Shown: one piece after another, positions 16,299 to 23,825 of the stretch
Numbering within the stretch: the first letter of the stretch is position 1
How the letters are laid out: each line of letters begins with the position of its first letter
Assembly (NCBI GenBank): GCA_047975325.1
Contig: JBKEDF010000082.1
Span: forward strand, 1-30,215
Source of the DNA: JBKEDF01 sp047975325
GTDB lineage: Bacteria; Pseudomonadota; Alphaproteobacteria; Rhodobacterales; Rhodobacteraceae
Direction: 5' to 3'
DNA length: 30,215 bases
Position numbers and translations under genes: made by a program
Notes under the pieces: generated by a model
The model's database searches: none
Told to the model about the DNA's origin: nothing
Seen by the model: the letters and a program-made list of their open reading frames with translations, nothing else

Positions 16299-16323
16299 GT
16301 CCTGTCTCCTGTTCCTGCTCCTC

Positions 16324-16351
16324 GTAATATCGGAGCCTTCTTTGCTGCCAA
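16324..16351 (-). promoter_or_regulatory. Candidate promoter of the HU gene
   Basis: On the minus strand TTGGCA (plus 16346-16351) and TATTAC (plus 16324-16329) are separated by 16 bases, matching 5 and 4 of 6 consensus positions. Transcription would begin near 16316, leaving a leader of about 18 bases that still holds the GGAGA ribosome site. An alternative pair (TTGATT and TGTAGC, 17-base spacing) lies further upstream. Confidence 0.5.
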
Positions 16352-16439
16352 TTGGCGGTCCATGTCGCTACACAGGTTTTTGTGACGTAAATCAAGGGAA
16401 ATTTCGGCCAAAGGGGTGATTTTGCCGGATTATTGCCGG

Positions 16440-17921
16440 TTACAGGAAGGCTGTTTCCTCAAAGCTACGCAGCTTTCGGCTGTGAATACGCTCCAGCGGC
16501 ATGTCGCGAAGCCGCTCCATGGCACGAATTCCGATCTGCAAATGGCGCGAAACCTGCGTGCGATAGAAATCCGTGGCCATGCCGGGCAGCTTCAATTCCC
16601 CATGCAGGGGCTTGTCGGAAACACAAAGCAGGGTGCCATAGGGAACCCGGAACCTGAAACCGTTGGCCGCGATGGTCGCGCTTTCCATATCCAGCGCGAT
16701 GGCGCGCGACTGGCTGAGCCGCTTGACGGGGCCGGACTGGTCCCGCAACTCCCAGTTGCGATTGTCAATCGTGGCCACCGTCCCGGTGCGCATGATGCGT
16801 TTGAGCTCATAGCCATCCAGCCGCGTGATATCGGCCACCGCCTCCTGCAGGGCGATCTGGATTTCGGCAAGCGCCGGGATCGGCACCCAGACCGGCAGAT
16901 CATCATCCAGCACATGATCTTCGCGCAGATAGGCATGGGCAAGCACAAAATCACCCAACGACTGGCTGTTGCGCAACCCGGCACAATGGCCAACCATCAG
17001 CCAGGCATGCGGCCGCAGCACGGCGATGTGGTCTGTCGCCGTCTTGGCATTGGATGGTCCAACCCCGATATTGACCAGCGTGATCCCCTGCCCATCGGCC
17101 CGTTTCAGGTGATAGGTCGGCATCTGCGGCATCTTGGCAGGCTGATAGGCCGGGGCATCGGATGCGGTCATGATATGATTTCCCGGCGCGACAAAGGCGA
17201 CATAACCGCTTTTGGGATCACCCAATGCGGCGCGGGCATAGGCCTCAAACTCATCGACATAGAACTGGTAATTGGTAAAAAGGACATGGTTCTGGAAATG
17301 TGCCGGATCCGTCGCTGTGTAATGGGCCAGCCGGGCCAGCGAATAATCCACCCGTTGCGCAGTAAATGGCGCCAGAGGAAAAGACCCATCCTCAAAGGTC
17401 GTCCGCGTGCCATTGACGATATCATCATTGGTGATGGCCAGATCCGGCACATCGAAAACATCGCGCAGGCTGAAATCCAGTGTGCCCTCCTGCGGAATGG
17501 CAACCTCCGTATCGCCCACAACGGCAAAATGTACCGGAATTGGCGTGTTGGAGGCAGAGATCTGCACCTCCACACCGTGATTTTGTATCAAAAGGCCTAT
17601 CTGCTGCGTCAGATATTGCCGAAACAGGTCCGGTCGCGTGACCGTGGTCGAATAGATCCCGGGCCGGGCGGCATGACCAAAGCTCAACCGGCTGTCGGTC
17701 TGACTGAAACTTGTCGTGACCAGACGGATCTCCGGGTAAAAGGCACGTACCCGCCCCGGGGGGCGCTGACCCCGCACCGAAGCGCTGAAATGATCCGAAA
17801 GGAAGCCCGTCGCCTCGGTATAAAGCGTCTCAAGCCGATCCACGGCGGCAGCGGCATCGGTAAATGTCTGCGGTCCCGTAACCGGGGGCATCAGGGGCGG
17901 AAGGCCGGTATCGTCGTTCAT
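16440..17921 (-). CDS. amn: AMP nucleosidase
   Basis: A 493-residue AMP nucleosidase, splitting AMP to adenine and ribose 5-phosphate and so controlling the adenylate pool. The N-terminal half is the AMP nucleosidase-specific domain (about 20-190, with RPDLFRQYLTQQIGLLIQNHG). The C-terminal half is a nucleoside-phosphorylase fold with GITLVNIGVGPSNAKTATDH and VGHCAGLRNSQSLGDFVLA. The ribose-binding ALDMESATIAANGFRFRVPYGTLLCVSDKP comes later. The length matches Escherichia coli Amn (484). The start at 17921 is preferred over a farther one at 18041 because the added residues do not fit the family and AAGAAG lies upstream. Confidence 0.96.
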   Translation of the reverse strand: MNDDTGLPPLMPPVTGPQTFTDAAAAVDRLETLYTEATGFLSDHFSASVRGQRPPGRVRAFYPEIRLVTTSFSQTDSRLSFGHAARPGIYSTTVTRPDLFRQYLTQQIGLLIQNHGVEVQISASNTPIPVHFAVVGDTEVAIPQEGTLDFSLRDVFDVPDLAITNDDIVNGTRTTFEDGSFPLAPFTAQRVDYSLARLAHYTATDPAHFQNHVLFTNYQFYVDEFEAYARAALGDPKSGYVAFVAPGNHIMTASDAPAYQPAKMPQMPTYHLKRADGQGITLVNIGVGPSNAKTATDHIAVLRPHAWLMVGHCAGLRNSQSLGDFVLAHAYLREDHVLDDDLPVWVPIPALAEIQIALQEAVADITRLDGYELKRIMRTGTVATIDNRNWELRDQSGPVKRLSQSRAIALDMESATIAANGFRFRVPYGTLLCVSDKPLHGELKLPGMATDFYRTQVSRHLQIGIRAMERLRDMPLERIHSRKLRSFEETAFL

Positions 17922-18091
17922 CGCGTCTTCTTTCAGATGATCCGGCATGTAACCCGAAACCAGGGGGCAATCGCAAGCCCCCATTCGACGATGGTCAGGC
18001 TGCTGCCCTTCCTGCCTCCCGGAACCGGCATTGGAAACCACAAAGCCCGCAAAACCTGTCCGATCATCCTGGTTTTACCCCTGCGCCAACA

Positions 18092-18119
18092 ATAATATCG
18101 GCATCCCACACAAAGTAAA
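18092..18119 (-). promoter_or_regulatory. Candidate promoter of amn
   Basis: On the minus strand TTTACT (plus 18114-18119) and TATTAT (plus 18092-18097) lie 16 bases apart, matching 4 and 5 of 6 sigma70 consensus positions. The leader to the amn start would be about 165 bases. Confidence 0.45.
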
Positions 18120-18160
18120 ACTTATGATGAAAATCCCAAATGAGGTATTTTGATCAAGGC

Positions 18161-18172
18161 ATTGATATCAAT
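18161..18172. promoter_or_regulatory. Perfect palindrome ATTGATATCAAT, possible operator
   Basis: A 12-base perfect palindrome followed within 13 bases by a second GATATC. It lies between divergent amn and dctP. The length and symmetry fit a dimeric repressor or activator site, but no cognate regulator is identified. Confidence 0.4.
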
Positions 18173-18385
18173 TGAATTATCGATATCCATTAGTATGGAA
18201 AACTGCGTTTTCATGACCGCGTCAGAACCTTTCAAAACCCGTAGTTAAAGAACAAAAATAGCCAAATGTTATATATATTAGAAAGATTTGAATATGCGAC
18301 ATATGCGCAGATCGTCTAGGTTGCCCGCCATCAAACGCGCGACGGTCACCACCGGCCTCGCATGACGCAGGGAGGAAAACCTACC

Positions 18386-19378
18386 ATGATTTCGATCCGT
18401 AATCTGACCGTAGCCGCCGGCCTGACCGCCGGTATCGCCATGCCGCAGGGCATCGCTGCACAGGAATTGAAATTTGCCAATTACACGGCTCCCACCCATA
18501 CGATCACCGCTTCGGTGATCGACAAGCTGAATGAGGCTGTCAGCAGCGCCACCAATGGTGAGGTGACGGTGCGCGGATATCACGGGGGTGAATTGGGTTC
18601 AGGGCCGGCCGATCAATATGTGCGGGTCGTCCAGGGCGTAGCCGACATGTCCTGGGGGTTGCCGGGTTATACATCCTCACAATTTCCCAAAACGATGATC
18701 ATCGAGATGCCAGATGCCCTGCCGCTGGATCAACCGGCCTATCCCGCGCTGCTGCAGGCCTATCCCGATCACCTCAAGAACGAGTTTCCCGCCACCATCC
18801 CGCTGGCGCTCTGGGGATCCGAACCCAATCTGTTCATCATGAAATCAGCCGAAATCCGCAGTCCCGACGATCTGAAGGGCCTGAAGATCCGCGTGGCAGG
18901 CGCCTCAGCCGGTGAGGCGATTGAGGCGCTTGGCGCAACGCCGGTACAGATGCCGATGACACAGGTTTACAACGGGCTGCAAACCGGGCTGATCGATGGG
19001 GCGATCTCGGGCGTTTCGACCCTGATCGACTTCAAGCTGGACGAGGTTGCCGACAGCTTCACGCTGGGGGCGAACATGGGGCGGCTGGCCTTCTATACGG
19101 TGATGAGCCAGGCCAGCTATGACGGCCTGTCCGATGCGGGCAAGGCAGGCATCGATTCCATTGCGGGCGAAGTGCTGTCGAAATCCGCCGAGGAAGCCTG
19201 GTTGACCACCGCCGCCGCGGCGCTGGAAGCCGCACGTGCCGATAACCGTAATGTCGTGATCGACCTCACACCCGATGAAATTGCCGCCTTTTCCGAGGCT
19301 CTCGCCCCTGTGATCGATGCCTATGTCGAACAGGTCGGTGGCGCTGATGCACTGGCCGCGATGCGGGGCAACGAGTAA
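18386..19378 (+). CDS. TRAP transporter substrate-binding protein (DctP family)
   Basis: A 330-residue periplasmic solute receptor of a tripartite ATP-independent periplasmic transporter. The signal peptide spans about residues 1-25 (ending GIAAQ). The mature part shows the DctP pattern: LKFANYTAPTHTITASVIDKL at the start, LGSGPADQYVRVVQGVADMSWG (about 70-91), and DLKGLKIRVAGASAGEAIEALGATPVQMPMTQVYNGLQTGLIDG (about 165-208). The arginine in KIRVAG is the usual carboxylate-binding residue, so an organic acid is the likely ligand. The start at 18386 follows GGGAGG. Its stop shares one base with the dctQ start (TAATG). Its position beside an aromatic degradation operon suggests an aromatic acid. 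Confidence 0.95.
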   Translation: MISIRNLTVAAGLTAGIAMPQGIAAQELKFANYTAPTHTITASVIDKLNEAVSSATNGEVTVRGYHGGELGSGPADQYVRVVQGVADMSWGLPGYTSSQFPKTMIIEMPDALPLDQPAYPALLQAYPDHLKNEFPATIPLALWGSEPNLFIMKSAEIRSPDDLKGLKIRVAGASAGEAIEALGATPVQMPMTQVYNGLQTGLIDGAISGVSTLIDFKLDEVADSFTLGANMGRLAFYTVMSQASYDGLSDAGKAGIDSIAGEVLSKSAEEAWLTTAAAALEAARADNRNVVIDLTPDEIAAFSEALAPVIDAYVEQVGGADALAAMRGNE

Positions 19379-19893
19379 TGTTCGCAACACTCAGGACAGT
19401 TGCGGACAGGCTGATCAGCCTGTCCGCACTGGTTGGCACCGTGGCGCTGCTGTTCGTCGTGGCCACCGTGCTGGTTGACGTAATCGGCCGGTCCTTTGGC
19501 AGTCCGCTTTACGGAGCGCAGGATATGGTCACCATGGCATTTGTCATTGTCGTCTTCGGCGGCATGGCGCTTTGTGACAAGCTGGGCGGGCATATTGCCG
19601 TCGATCTGTTCGAACGCCACTTTTCCCGTCAGATGAACCTGTTGATCGATATCGTGGTTGATCTGTTGGGGGGGGCTATCTTCCTGATGATCGGCTATGC
19701 CGTGATCAAGTCAGCACAACTCAGCGCCATGCTCAACCTGCGGACAAATCTGTTGGGATTACCGCAATCCTGGTTCCAGTGGATCCTGGCCGGGCTGGCA
19801 TTGGTGACGGGGCTGGCGCTGCTGTTGCGCGCGATCGAATTCATCCTGACAGGCCGGTCGGACCAGAAGCACAATGTGGAGCCAACCGAATGA
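19378..19893 (+). CDS. TRAP transporter small membrane subunit (DctQ family)
   Basis: A 171-residue small permease subunit with four hydrophobic helices. The family motif DVIGRSFGSPLYGAQDMVTMAFVIVVFGGMA spans about residues 35-65. GHIAVDLFERHFSR lies in the following loop. The protein bridges the receptor and the large subunit. It overlaps dctP by one base (TAATG) and dctM by four (ATGA), so translation of the three is coupled. Confidence 0.95.
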   Translation: MFATLRTVADRLISLSALVGTVALLFVVATVLVDVIGRSFGSPLYGAQDMVTMAFVIVVFGGMALCDKLGGHIAVDLFERHFSRQMNLLIDIVVDLLGGAIFLMIGYAVIKSAQLSAMLNLRTNLLGLPQSWFQWILAGLALVTGLALLLRAIEFILTGRSDQKHNVEPTE

Positions 19894-21194
19894 GTTCCGC
19901 CCTGATCGCCCTGACCGGAATTTCGCTTTTGCTGATCCTGCTGGCGCTTCGTATTCCAGTTGCCTTCGCCATGTTCCTGATCGGCTTTGTCGGCATCTGG
20001 GCCCTGAACGGTTTCAACGCGGCAATCGGATTGCTTGCATCGGAATCCTTCACCCTCGCCTCGAACCCGGAACTGATCGTCATCCCGCTTTTCATCCTGA
20101 TGGGCAATGTCGCCAGCATCACCGGCATGAGCCGCCGTCTTTATGAGGCCGCCTATGCCATTATCGGCCAGATCCGTGGCGGGCTGGCCGCAGCCACGGT
20201 CATCGGTTGCGGTGGATTTGCGGCCTTGTCGGGTTCTTCGGTTGCCTCTGCACTGACAATGGGCAAGGTCTCCCTGGCGGAGATGGACCGTTATGATTAT
20301 GACCCCCGGCTGTCTACGGGCGTGGTTGCCGCAGGCGGCACGCTGGGGATCCTGATCCCGCCATCAACCGGTTTCGTGATCTATGCCATCCTGTCCGAAC
20401 AAAGCATCGGACGGCTGTTCCTGGCGGGTGTCATCCCTGGTCTGCTACTGCTGAGCATGTTCCTTCTGACCATCCTCGCGCTGTGCTCGATCCAGCCGGG
20501 GATGGGACCGCGCGGCCCATCAACCACCATGGCCGAAAAGATCCGTGCCGTGGCCAATGCATTGCCGATCATCATTTTGACGTTGCTGACCATCGGTGGC
20601 ATTTATGGCGGGCTGTTTTCACCGGTCGAAGCTGCGGGCGTGGGCGCAGGCGCGGTCATTATCGCCGGTTTTTTCAGCCGGTCATTGACCCTTGGGCAGC
20701 TATGGCAGGCATCGCGTGACAGTATCGTCACCACGGCTTCGGTAATGTTGATCCTGATCGCGGCACATATCTTCAATCCCTTCCTCGCGCTCAGCCATAT
20801 TCCGGATGTCGTGAAAAACCTGATCACTTCGCTGGATCTGGGAATGATTGGAACACTGCTCAGACTCCTGCGGATCTACCTGGTTCTGGGGGCATTTCTG
20901 GAAGGTTTTGCCATGCTGGTGCTGACCCTGCCGATCTTTGTGCCGATCGTGACCTCACTTGGCATTGATCTTATCTGGTTCGGTGTGCTGGTGGTACTGA
21001 CGCTTGAGATGGGGCTGATCTCCCCCCCGGTGGGGATCAATGTTTTCATCGTGAAATCGGTGGCCCCGAAAGTACCGCTTGGCAAAATCTTTCGCGGCGT
21101 AATGCCGTTCTGGGTGGCAATGTTGCTGACACTGGCAGTCCTGATCGCCCTTCCGCAATTGTCGCTCTTTCTGCCCAGCCAGATGATGCAATAG
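19890..21194 (+). CDS. TRAP transporter large permease subunit (DctM family)
   Basis: A 434-residue sodium-coupled permease subunit with about twelve membrane segments. Characteristic pieces are LRIPVAFAMFLIGFVGIW (about 18-35), PLFILMGNVASITGMSRRLYEAAYAIIGQIRGGLAAATVIGCGGFAALSGSS region (about 67-118), AAGGTLGILIPPSTGFVIYAILSEQSIGRLFLAGVIPG region (about 148-185) and the closing EMGLISPPVGINVFIVKSVAP. The ATGA overlap with dctQ fixes the start. A strong hairpin lies just after the stop. It converges on the LysR gene. Confidence 0.95.
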   Translation: MSSALIALTGISLLLILLALRIPVAFAMFLIGFVGIWALNGFNAAIGLLASESFTLASNPELIVIPLFILMGNVASITGMSRRLYEAAYAIIGQIRGGLAAATVIGCGGFAALSGSSVASALTMGKVSLAEMDRYDYDPRLSTGVVAAGGTLGILIPPSTGFVIYAILSEQSIGRLFLAGVIPGLLLLSMFLLTILALCSIQPGMGPRGPSTTMAEKIRAVANALPIIILTLLTIGGIYGGLFSPVEAAGVGAGAVIIAGFFSRSLTLGQLWQASRDSIVTTASVMLILIAAHIFNPFLALSHIPDVVKNLITSLDLGMIGTLLRLLRIYLVLGAFLEGFAMLVLTLPIFVPIVTSLGIDLIWFGVLVVLTLEMGLISPPVGINVFIVKSVAPKVPLGKIFRGVMPFWVAMLLTLAVLIALPQLSLFLPSQMMQ

Positions 21195-21200
21195 AACTGG

Positions 21201-21224
21201 GTCCGTCCGGTCATCCGGGCGGAC
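21201..21224. terminator. Hairpin between convergent dctM and lysR genes
   Basis: GTCCGTCCGG (21201-21210), loop TCAT and CCGGGCGGAC (21215-21224) form ten pairs with one G-U. It sits 7 bases after the dctM stop and 29 bases from the LysR stop. No T-run follows on either strand, so it may stabilise mRNA ends or stop transcription together with Rho, instead of acting as a classical intrinsic terminator. Confidence 0.55.
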
Positions 21225-21253
21225 CACGCCCCCGTCATGTTGCCAATCCGGGA

Positions 21254-22171
21254 TCACCCCGCCTCACCCAGTTCCCGGCGCAGCCCAATCACCACGCCGC
21301 GCATCCATTGATGCATTGCATCGGCGTGAAAACGTGGTGGCCAGACCAGCGTAATATCGAATTTTCCGCCAACCGGACATTCAACAATCCGCAGCCCCTC
21401 ACCAATCTGGTGGGCAAGACGCCGGGGGATCGTCGCCACCAGGTTTGATCCCTGGACCAACCGGGAAACACCGGCCGGGCTGGGCACCATCAGGGCCGGA
21501 CGCAACCGGTGCCCCATCGATTGCAGCTCAACGATATAGGGGGAAACCCAGTTGCCCTCATAGGTGATATCGATCAAGTCCAGCGACAGGTATTCCTCAA
21601 TGCTCAACTGGCTGTCGACCCTGGGATGCGCAGGATCCATGAGACAGACGTAATCCTCCCGGCAAAGACGGCTGACATAGACACCGCTTTGTACCACCGG
21701 GCGCGGGCCGATCAGCAAATCCGAATCGCCACGCAGCATTCGCTCCAACCCGGCCCCTCCCGAATTGACCACCACCAGTTCGATGCCAGGCGCCTGCCGT
21801 CGCAATTCATGCGCCAGAAGCGGCACGATCAACAGCCGTTCATAGTAGTTGCAGGCCAGTGTAAGCCTTTGTCGCGCCCGGGCCGGATCGAATTCCTCAG
21901 GCCGTGCCAGCCGTTCAAGTGTCGCCAGCATCGGCCGCACCTGCGCAATGATCTGCTGACAACGGGCAGTGGCAATTTGCCGGCCCCGTTCCCGTACGAA
22001 AAGCGGGTCATGAAAAACCTTGCGCAGTCTGTCCATCGTATAGCTGATGGCGGATTGATTGACCTTGATCACTTCGGCCGCAGCAGTGAAGGAACCCATA
22101 TCATGCACGGTGCAAAGCACCCGCAGGGTTGCAAAATCAAGACTTAGCGGATCGACGATCTGCTTGCTCAT
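21254..22171 (-). CDS. LysR family transcriptional regulator
   Basis: A 305-residue LysR-type regulator. The N-terminal winged helix-turn-helix spans about residues 9-67, with LDFATLRVLCTVHDMGSFTAAAEVIKVNQSAISY and DRLRKVFHDPLFVRERG as separate recognisable parts. The C-terminal half is the effector-binding domain. The start at 22171 follows TGGAG. The gene is divergent from the P450 operon across 105 bases and points toward dctM, so it most likely controls the P450 operon and perhaps the TRAP genes in response to an aromatic ligand. Such regulators usually repress themselves and activate the divergent operon; that part is inference. Confidence 0.93.
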   Translation of the reverse strand: MSKQIVDPLSLDFATLRVLCTVHDMGSFTAAAEVIKVNQSAISYTMDRLRKVFHDPLFVRERGRQIATARCQQIIAQVRPMLATLERLARPEEFDPARARQRLTLACNYYERLLIVPLLAHELRRQAPGIELVVVNSGGAGLERMLRGDSDLLIGPRPVVQSGVYVSRLCREDYVCLMDPAHPRVDSQLSIEEYLSLDLIDITYEGNWVSPYIVELQSMGHRLRPALMVPSPAGVSRLVQGSNLVATIPRRLAHQIGEGLRIVECPVGGKFDITLVWPPRFHADAMHQWMRGVVIGLRRELGEAG

Positions 22172-22276
22172 TCCACATCTCCATCAATAAATTCGATGAC
22201 TATTATAAATCTCATCTTATTGTCAGATAATCAAGCATCCCCCTATTGTGATCCTGCCAGCGAGAAGGGGGAAAAC
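22172..22276. promoter_or_regulatory. LysR-P450 divergent promoter and operator region
   Basis: This 105-base AT-rich gap carries two overlapping inverted repeats of LysR-site style: AATA-N11-TATT (22186-22204) and ATAA-N8-TTAT (22205-22220). LysR-type proteins bind imperfect dyads around a T-N11-A core ahead of the genes they activate. The P450 ribosome site AAGGGGGAAAA ends 2 bases before its ATG. Confidence 0.5.
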
Positions 22277-23455
22277 ATGCCGCTAGCTCCAGCCAATGAT
22301 GACATCACATTCGACCAGCTGACCCTGGATCCTTATCCGCTTTATCGCCAGATGCGCGCCGAGACGCCGGTAGTCCGGGTCAGTTCGGTCCAACGGACCT
22401 TTCTGGTCAAGGCGGATGACACCAAGATGGTCAAGGATGACCCGGAACTGTTCAGTTCAGACGACCCGCGCACGCCGATGCAGCCCGCTTTTCGTGCCCA
22501 TACCCTGATGCGCAAGGACGGCGCCGAACATCTGCGCGAACGCAAGGCGATCATGCCCGCGCTGACGCCAAAGGCAATCCAGTGCAACTGGGCCTCCCTT
22601 TATGAAAAACAGGCCGCGGAATATCTGGACCGCCTCCCCAAGGAAGGCCCGGTGGATCTGTTCACCGACCTTTGCGGCCCGATTGCCGCACGGATCCTTG
22701 CGCATATCCTGGGCATTCCCGAAGCGACGGATGAACAGATGATACGCTGGTCGCAAAACCTTATTGACGGGGCCGGAAACTTTGCCTGGCGCCCGGAACC
22801 CTTTGAGGTCACCAACAAGGCCAATGACGAAATGGATGCACTGTTCAACAAGGTGGTTGAACGGGTCCGGGCGGAACCCGATGCCTCGGCATTTTCGGTC
22901 ATGGTCAATGCTGAAGATCCGATTCCAACGGCACAGATCTATGCCAATATCAAGATTGCAATCGGCGGTGGGATCAATGAACCGCGCGACGCACTGGCAA
23001 CGCTGATCTATGGGCTGTTAACCAACCCCGGGCAACTGGAAGAAGTCAGGCAGACCGGCGGATGGGGCAAGGCATTCGAAGAAGCCGTCCGTTGGGTCGC
23101 CCCCATCCAGGCCAGTTCCCGGCTGGTAACACGCGACACGCAGATCCGCGGTTACGACATCCCCAAGGGGGATACGGTGATGACCATTCAGGCCTCGGCC
23201 AATCGCGATGAGGACGTTTTTGGCGCGGATGCGGAAGATTTCGTCGTCTTCCGCAACAAGAACCCGCATCAGGCATTCGGCAATGGCCCGCATCACTGCG
23301 CGGGTTCACATACCGCGCGGCGTACCGTGGGTAAGATCCTGGGGCCGATGCTGTTTGAACGTTTCCCGAACATGCGGTTACCCGATCCCTCGGCAGTCAA
23401 ATGGCGCGGCTTCGGTTTCCGCGGCCCGATCAACATGCCGGTCGTGATGGGCTGA
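22277..23455 (+). CDS. Cytochrome P450 with atypical Asn-Glu oxygen-activation motif
   Basis: A 392-residue soluble bacterial P450 monooxygenase, using electrons from the ferredoxin and reductase encoded next. The heme loop AFGNGPHHCAG holds Cys341 as the axial ligand, and the ExxR motif is Glu269-Arg272 (FEEAVRW). In the I-helix the sequence IAIGGGINEPRDAL places Asn234-Glu235 where most P450s have Asp/Glu-Thr. This change should alter proton delivery and oxygen activation. The start at 22277 follows a strong purine tract; an earlier in-frame start (22196) would run through the LysR operator. Given the downstream extradiol dioxygenase, the likely job is hydroxylation or O-demethylation of an aromatic acid. 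I cannot assign a CYP family by eye. Confidence 0.95.
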   Translation: MPLAPANDDITFDQLTLDPYPLYRQMRAETPVVRVSSVQRTFLVKADDTKMVKDDPELFSSDDPRTPMQPAFRAHTLMRKDGAEHLRERKAIMPALTPKAIQCNWASLYEKQAAEYLDRLPKEGPVDLFTDLCGPIAARILAHILGIPEATDEQMIRWSQNLIDGAGNFAWRPEPFEVTNKANDEMDALFNKVVERVRAEPDASAFSVMVNAEDPIPTAQIYANIKIAIGGGINEPRDALATLIYGLLTNPGQLEEVRQTGGWGKAFEEAVRWVAPIQASSRLVTRDTQIRGYDIPKGDTVMTIQASANRDEDVFGADAEDFVVFRNKNPHQAFGNGPHHCAGSHTARRTVGKILGPMLFERFPNMRLPDPSAVKWRGFGFRGPINMPVVMG

Positions 23456-23499
23456 CCGGCCCCCAATTCCAGCTACGAAATCCAATCAAGGACAAGCCA

Positions 23500-23823
23500 A
23501 TGGTTAAAATAACCTATGTGGCCGCAGACGGCACGAAAACCACTGTTGAAGGCGATGAGGGCAGCAGCGTGATGCATACCGCAGTTGCCCATGATGTCGA
23601 GGGGATCGTCGGTGAATGCGGCGGCTCGATGATGTGCGCGACCTGTCACTGCTATGTCGATGAGGACTGGATCAGCAAGACAGGCGAATCCCAGCATGAC
23701 GAGGATGACATGCTTGAAGGTGCCGCAAGCGAAGTGCGGGCGAATTCACGCCTGTCCTGTCAGATCAAGCTCGACAAGTCGCTCGACGGTATCGTCGTTC
23801 ACATGCCGGAAGAACAGTTCTGA
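23500..23823 (+). CDS. [2Fe-2S] ferredoxin, putidaredoxin type
   Basis: A 107-residue adrenodoxin/putidaredoxin-type ferredoxin that passes single electrons from the reductase to the P450. Cluster ligands are visible as Cys39, Cys45 and Cys48 in CGGSMMCATCH, with the fourth Cys in SRLSCQI near residue 87. The acidic region DEDDMLEGAASEVRANSRL is the usual P450/reductase docking and cluster loop. It lies 44 bases after the P450 and two bases before the reductase. Confidence 0.96.
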   Translation: MVKITYVAADGTKTTVEGDEGSSVMHTAVAHDVEGIVGECGGSMMCATCHCYVDEDWISKTGESQHDEDDMLEGAASEVRANSRLSCQIKLDKSLDGIVVHMPEEQF

Positions 23824-23825
23824 CC

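Larger units (their letters stand above)
17922..18385. promoter_or_regulatory. Divergent intergenic region, amn and TRAP operon control
   Basis: No gene is supported in this AT-rich stretch. It must carry the promoters of amn (minus) and the dctPQM operon (plus). Notable elements are a palindrome at 18161-18172 with a nearby second GATATC, and a run TTATATATATTA at 18269-18280. Near-repeats ATATGCG at about 18292-18308 lie just ahead of the dctP leader. A weak plus-strand promoter could be TTAAAG (18245-18250) with TTATAT (18269-18274) at 18-base spacing. Confidence 0.5.

Noticed and set aside
16416..18095. Long plus-strand open frame of 559 codons opposite amn
   Set aside because: It is fully antisense to a clearly recognised AMP nucleosidase, and its translation has no family features, being rich in His, Gln and Arg as expected from a shadow frame.
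22196..22276. Upstream in-frame start of the P450
   Set aside because: The extra 27 residues do not look like a P450 N-terminus, there is no ribosome site, and the segment coincides with the divergent operator region.
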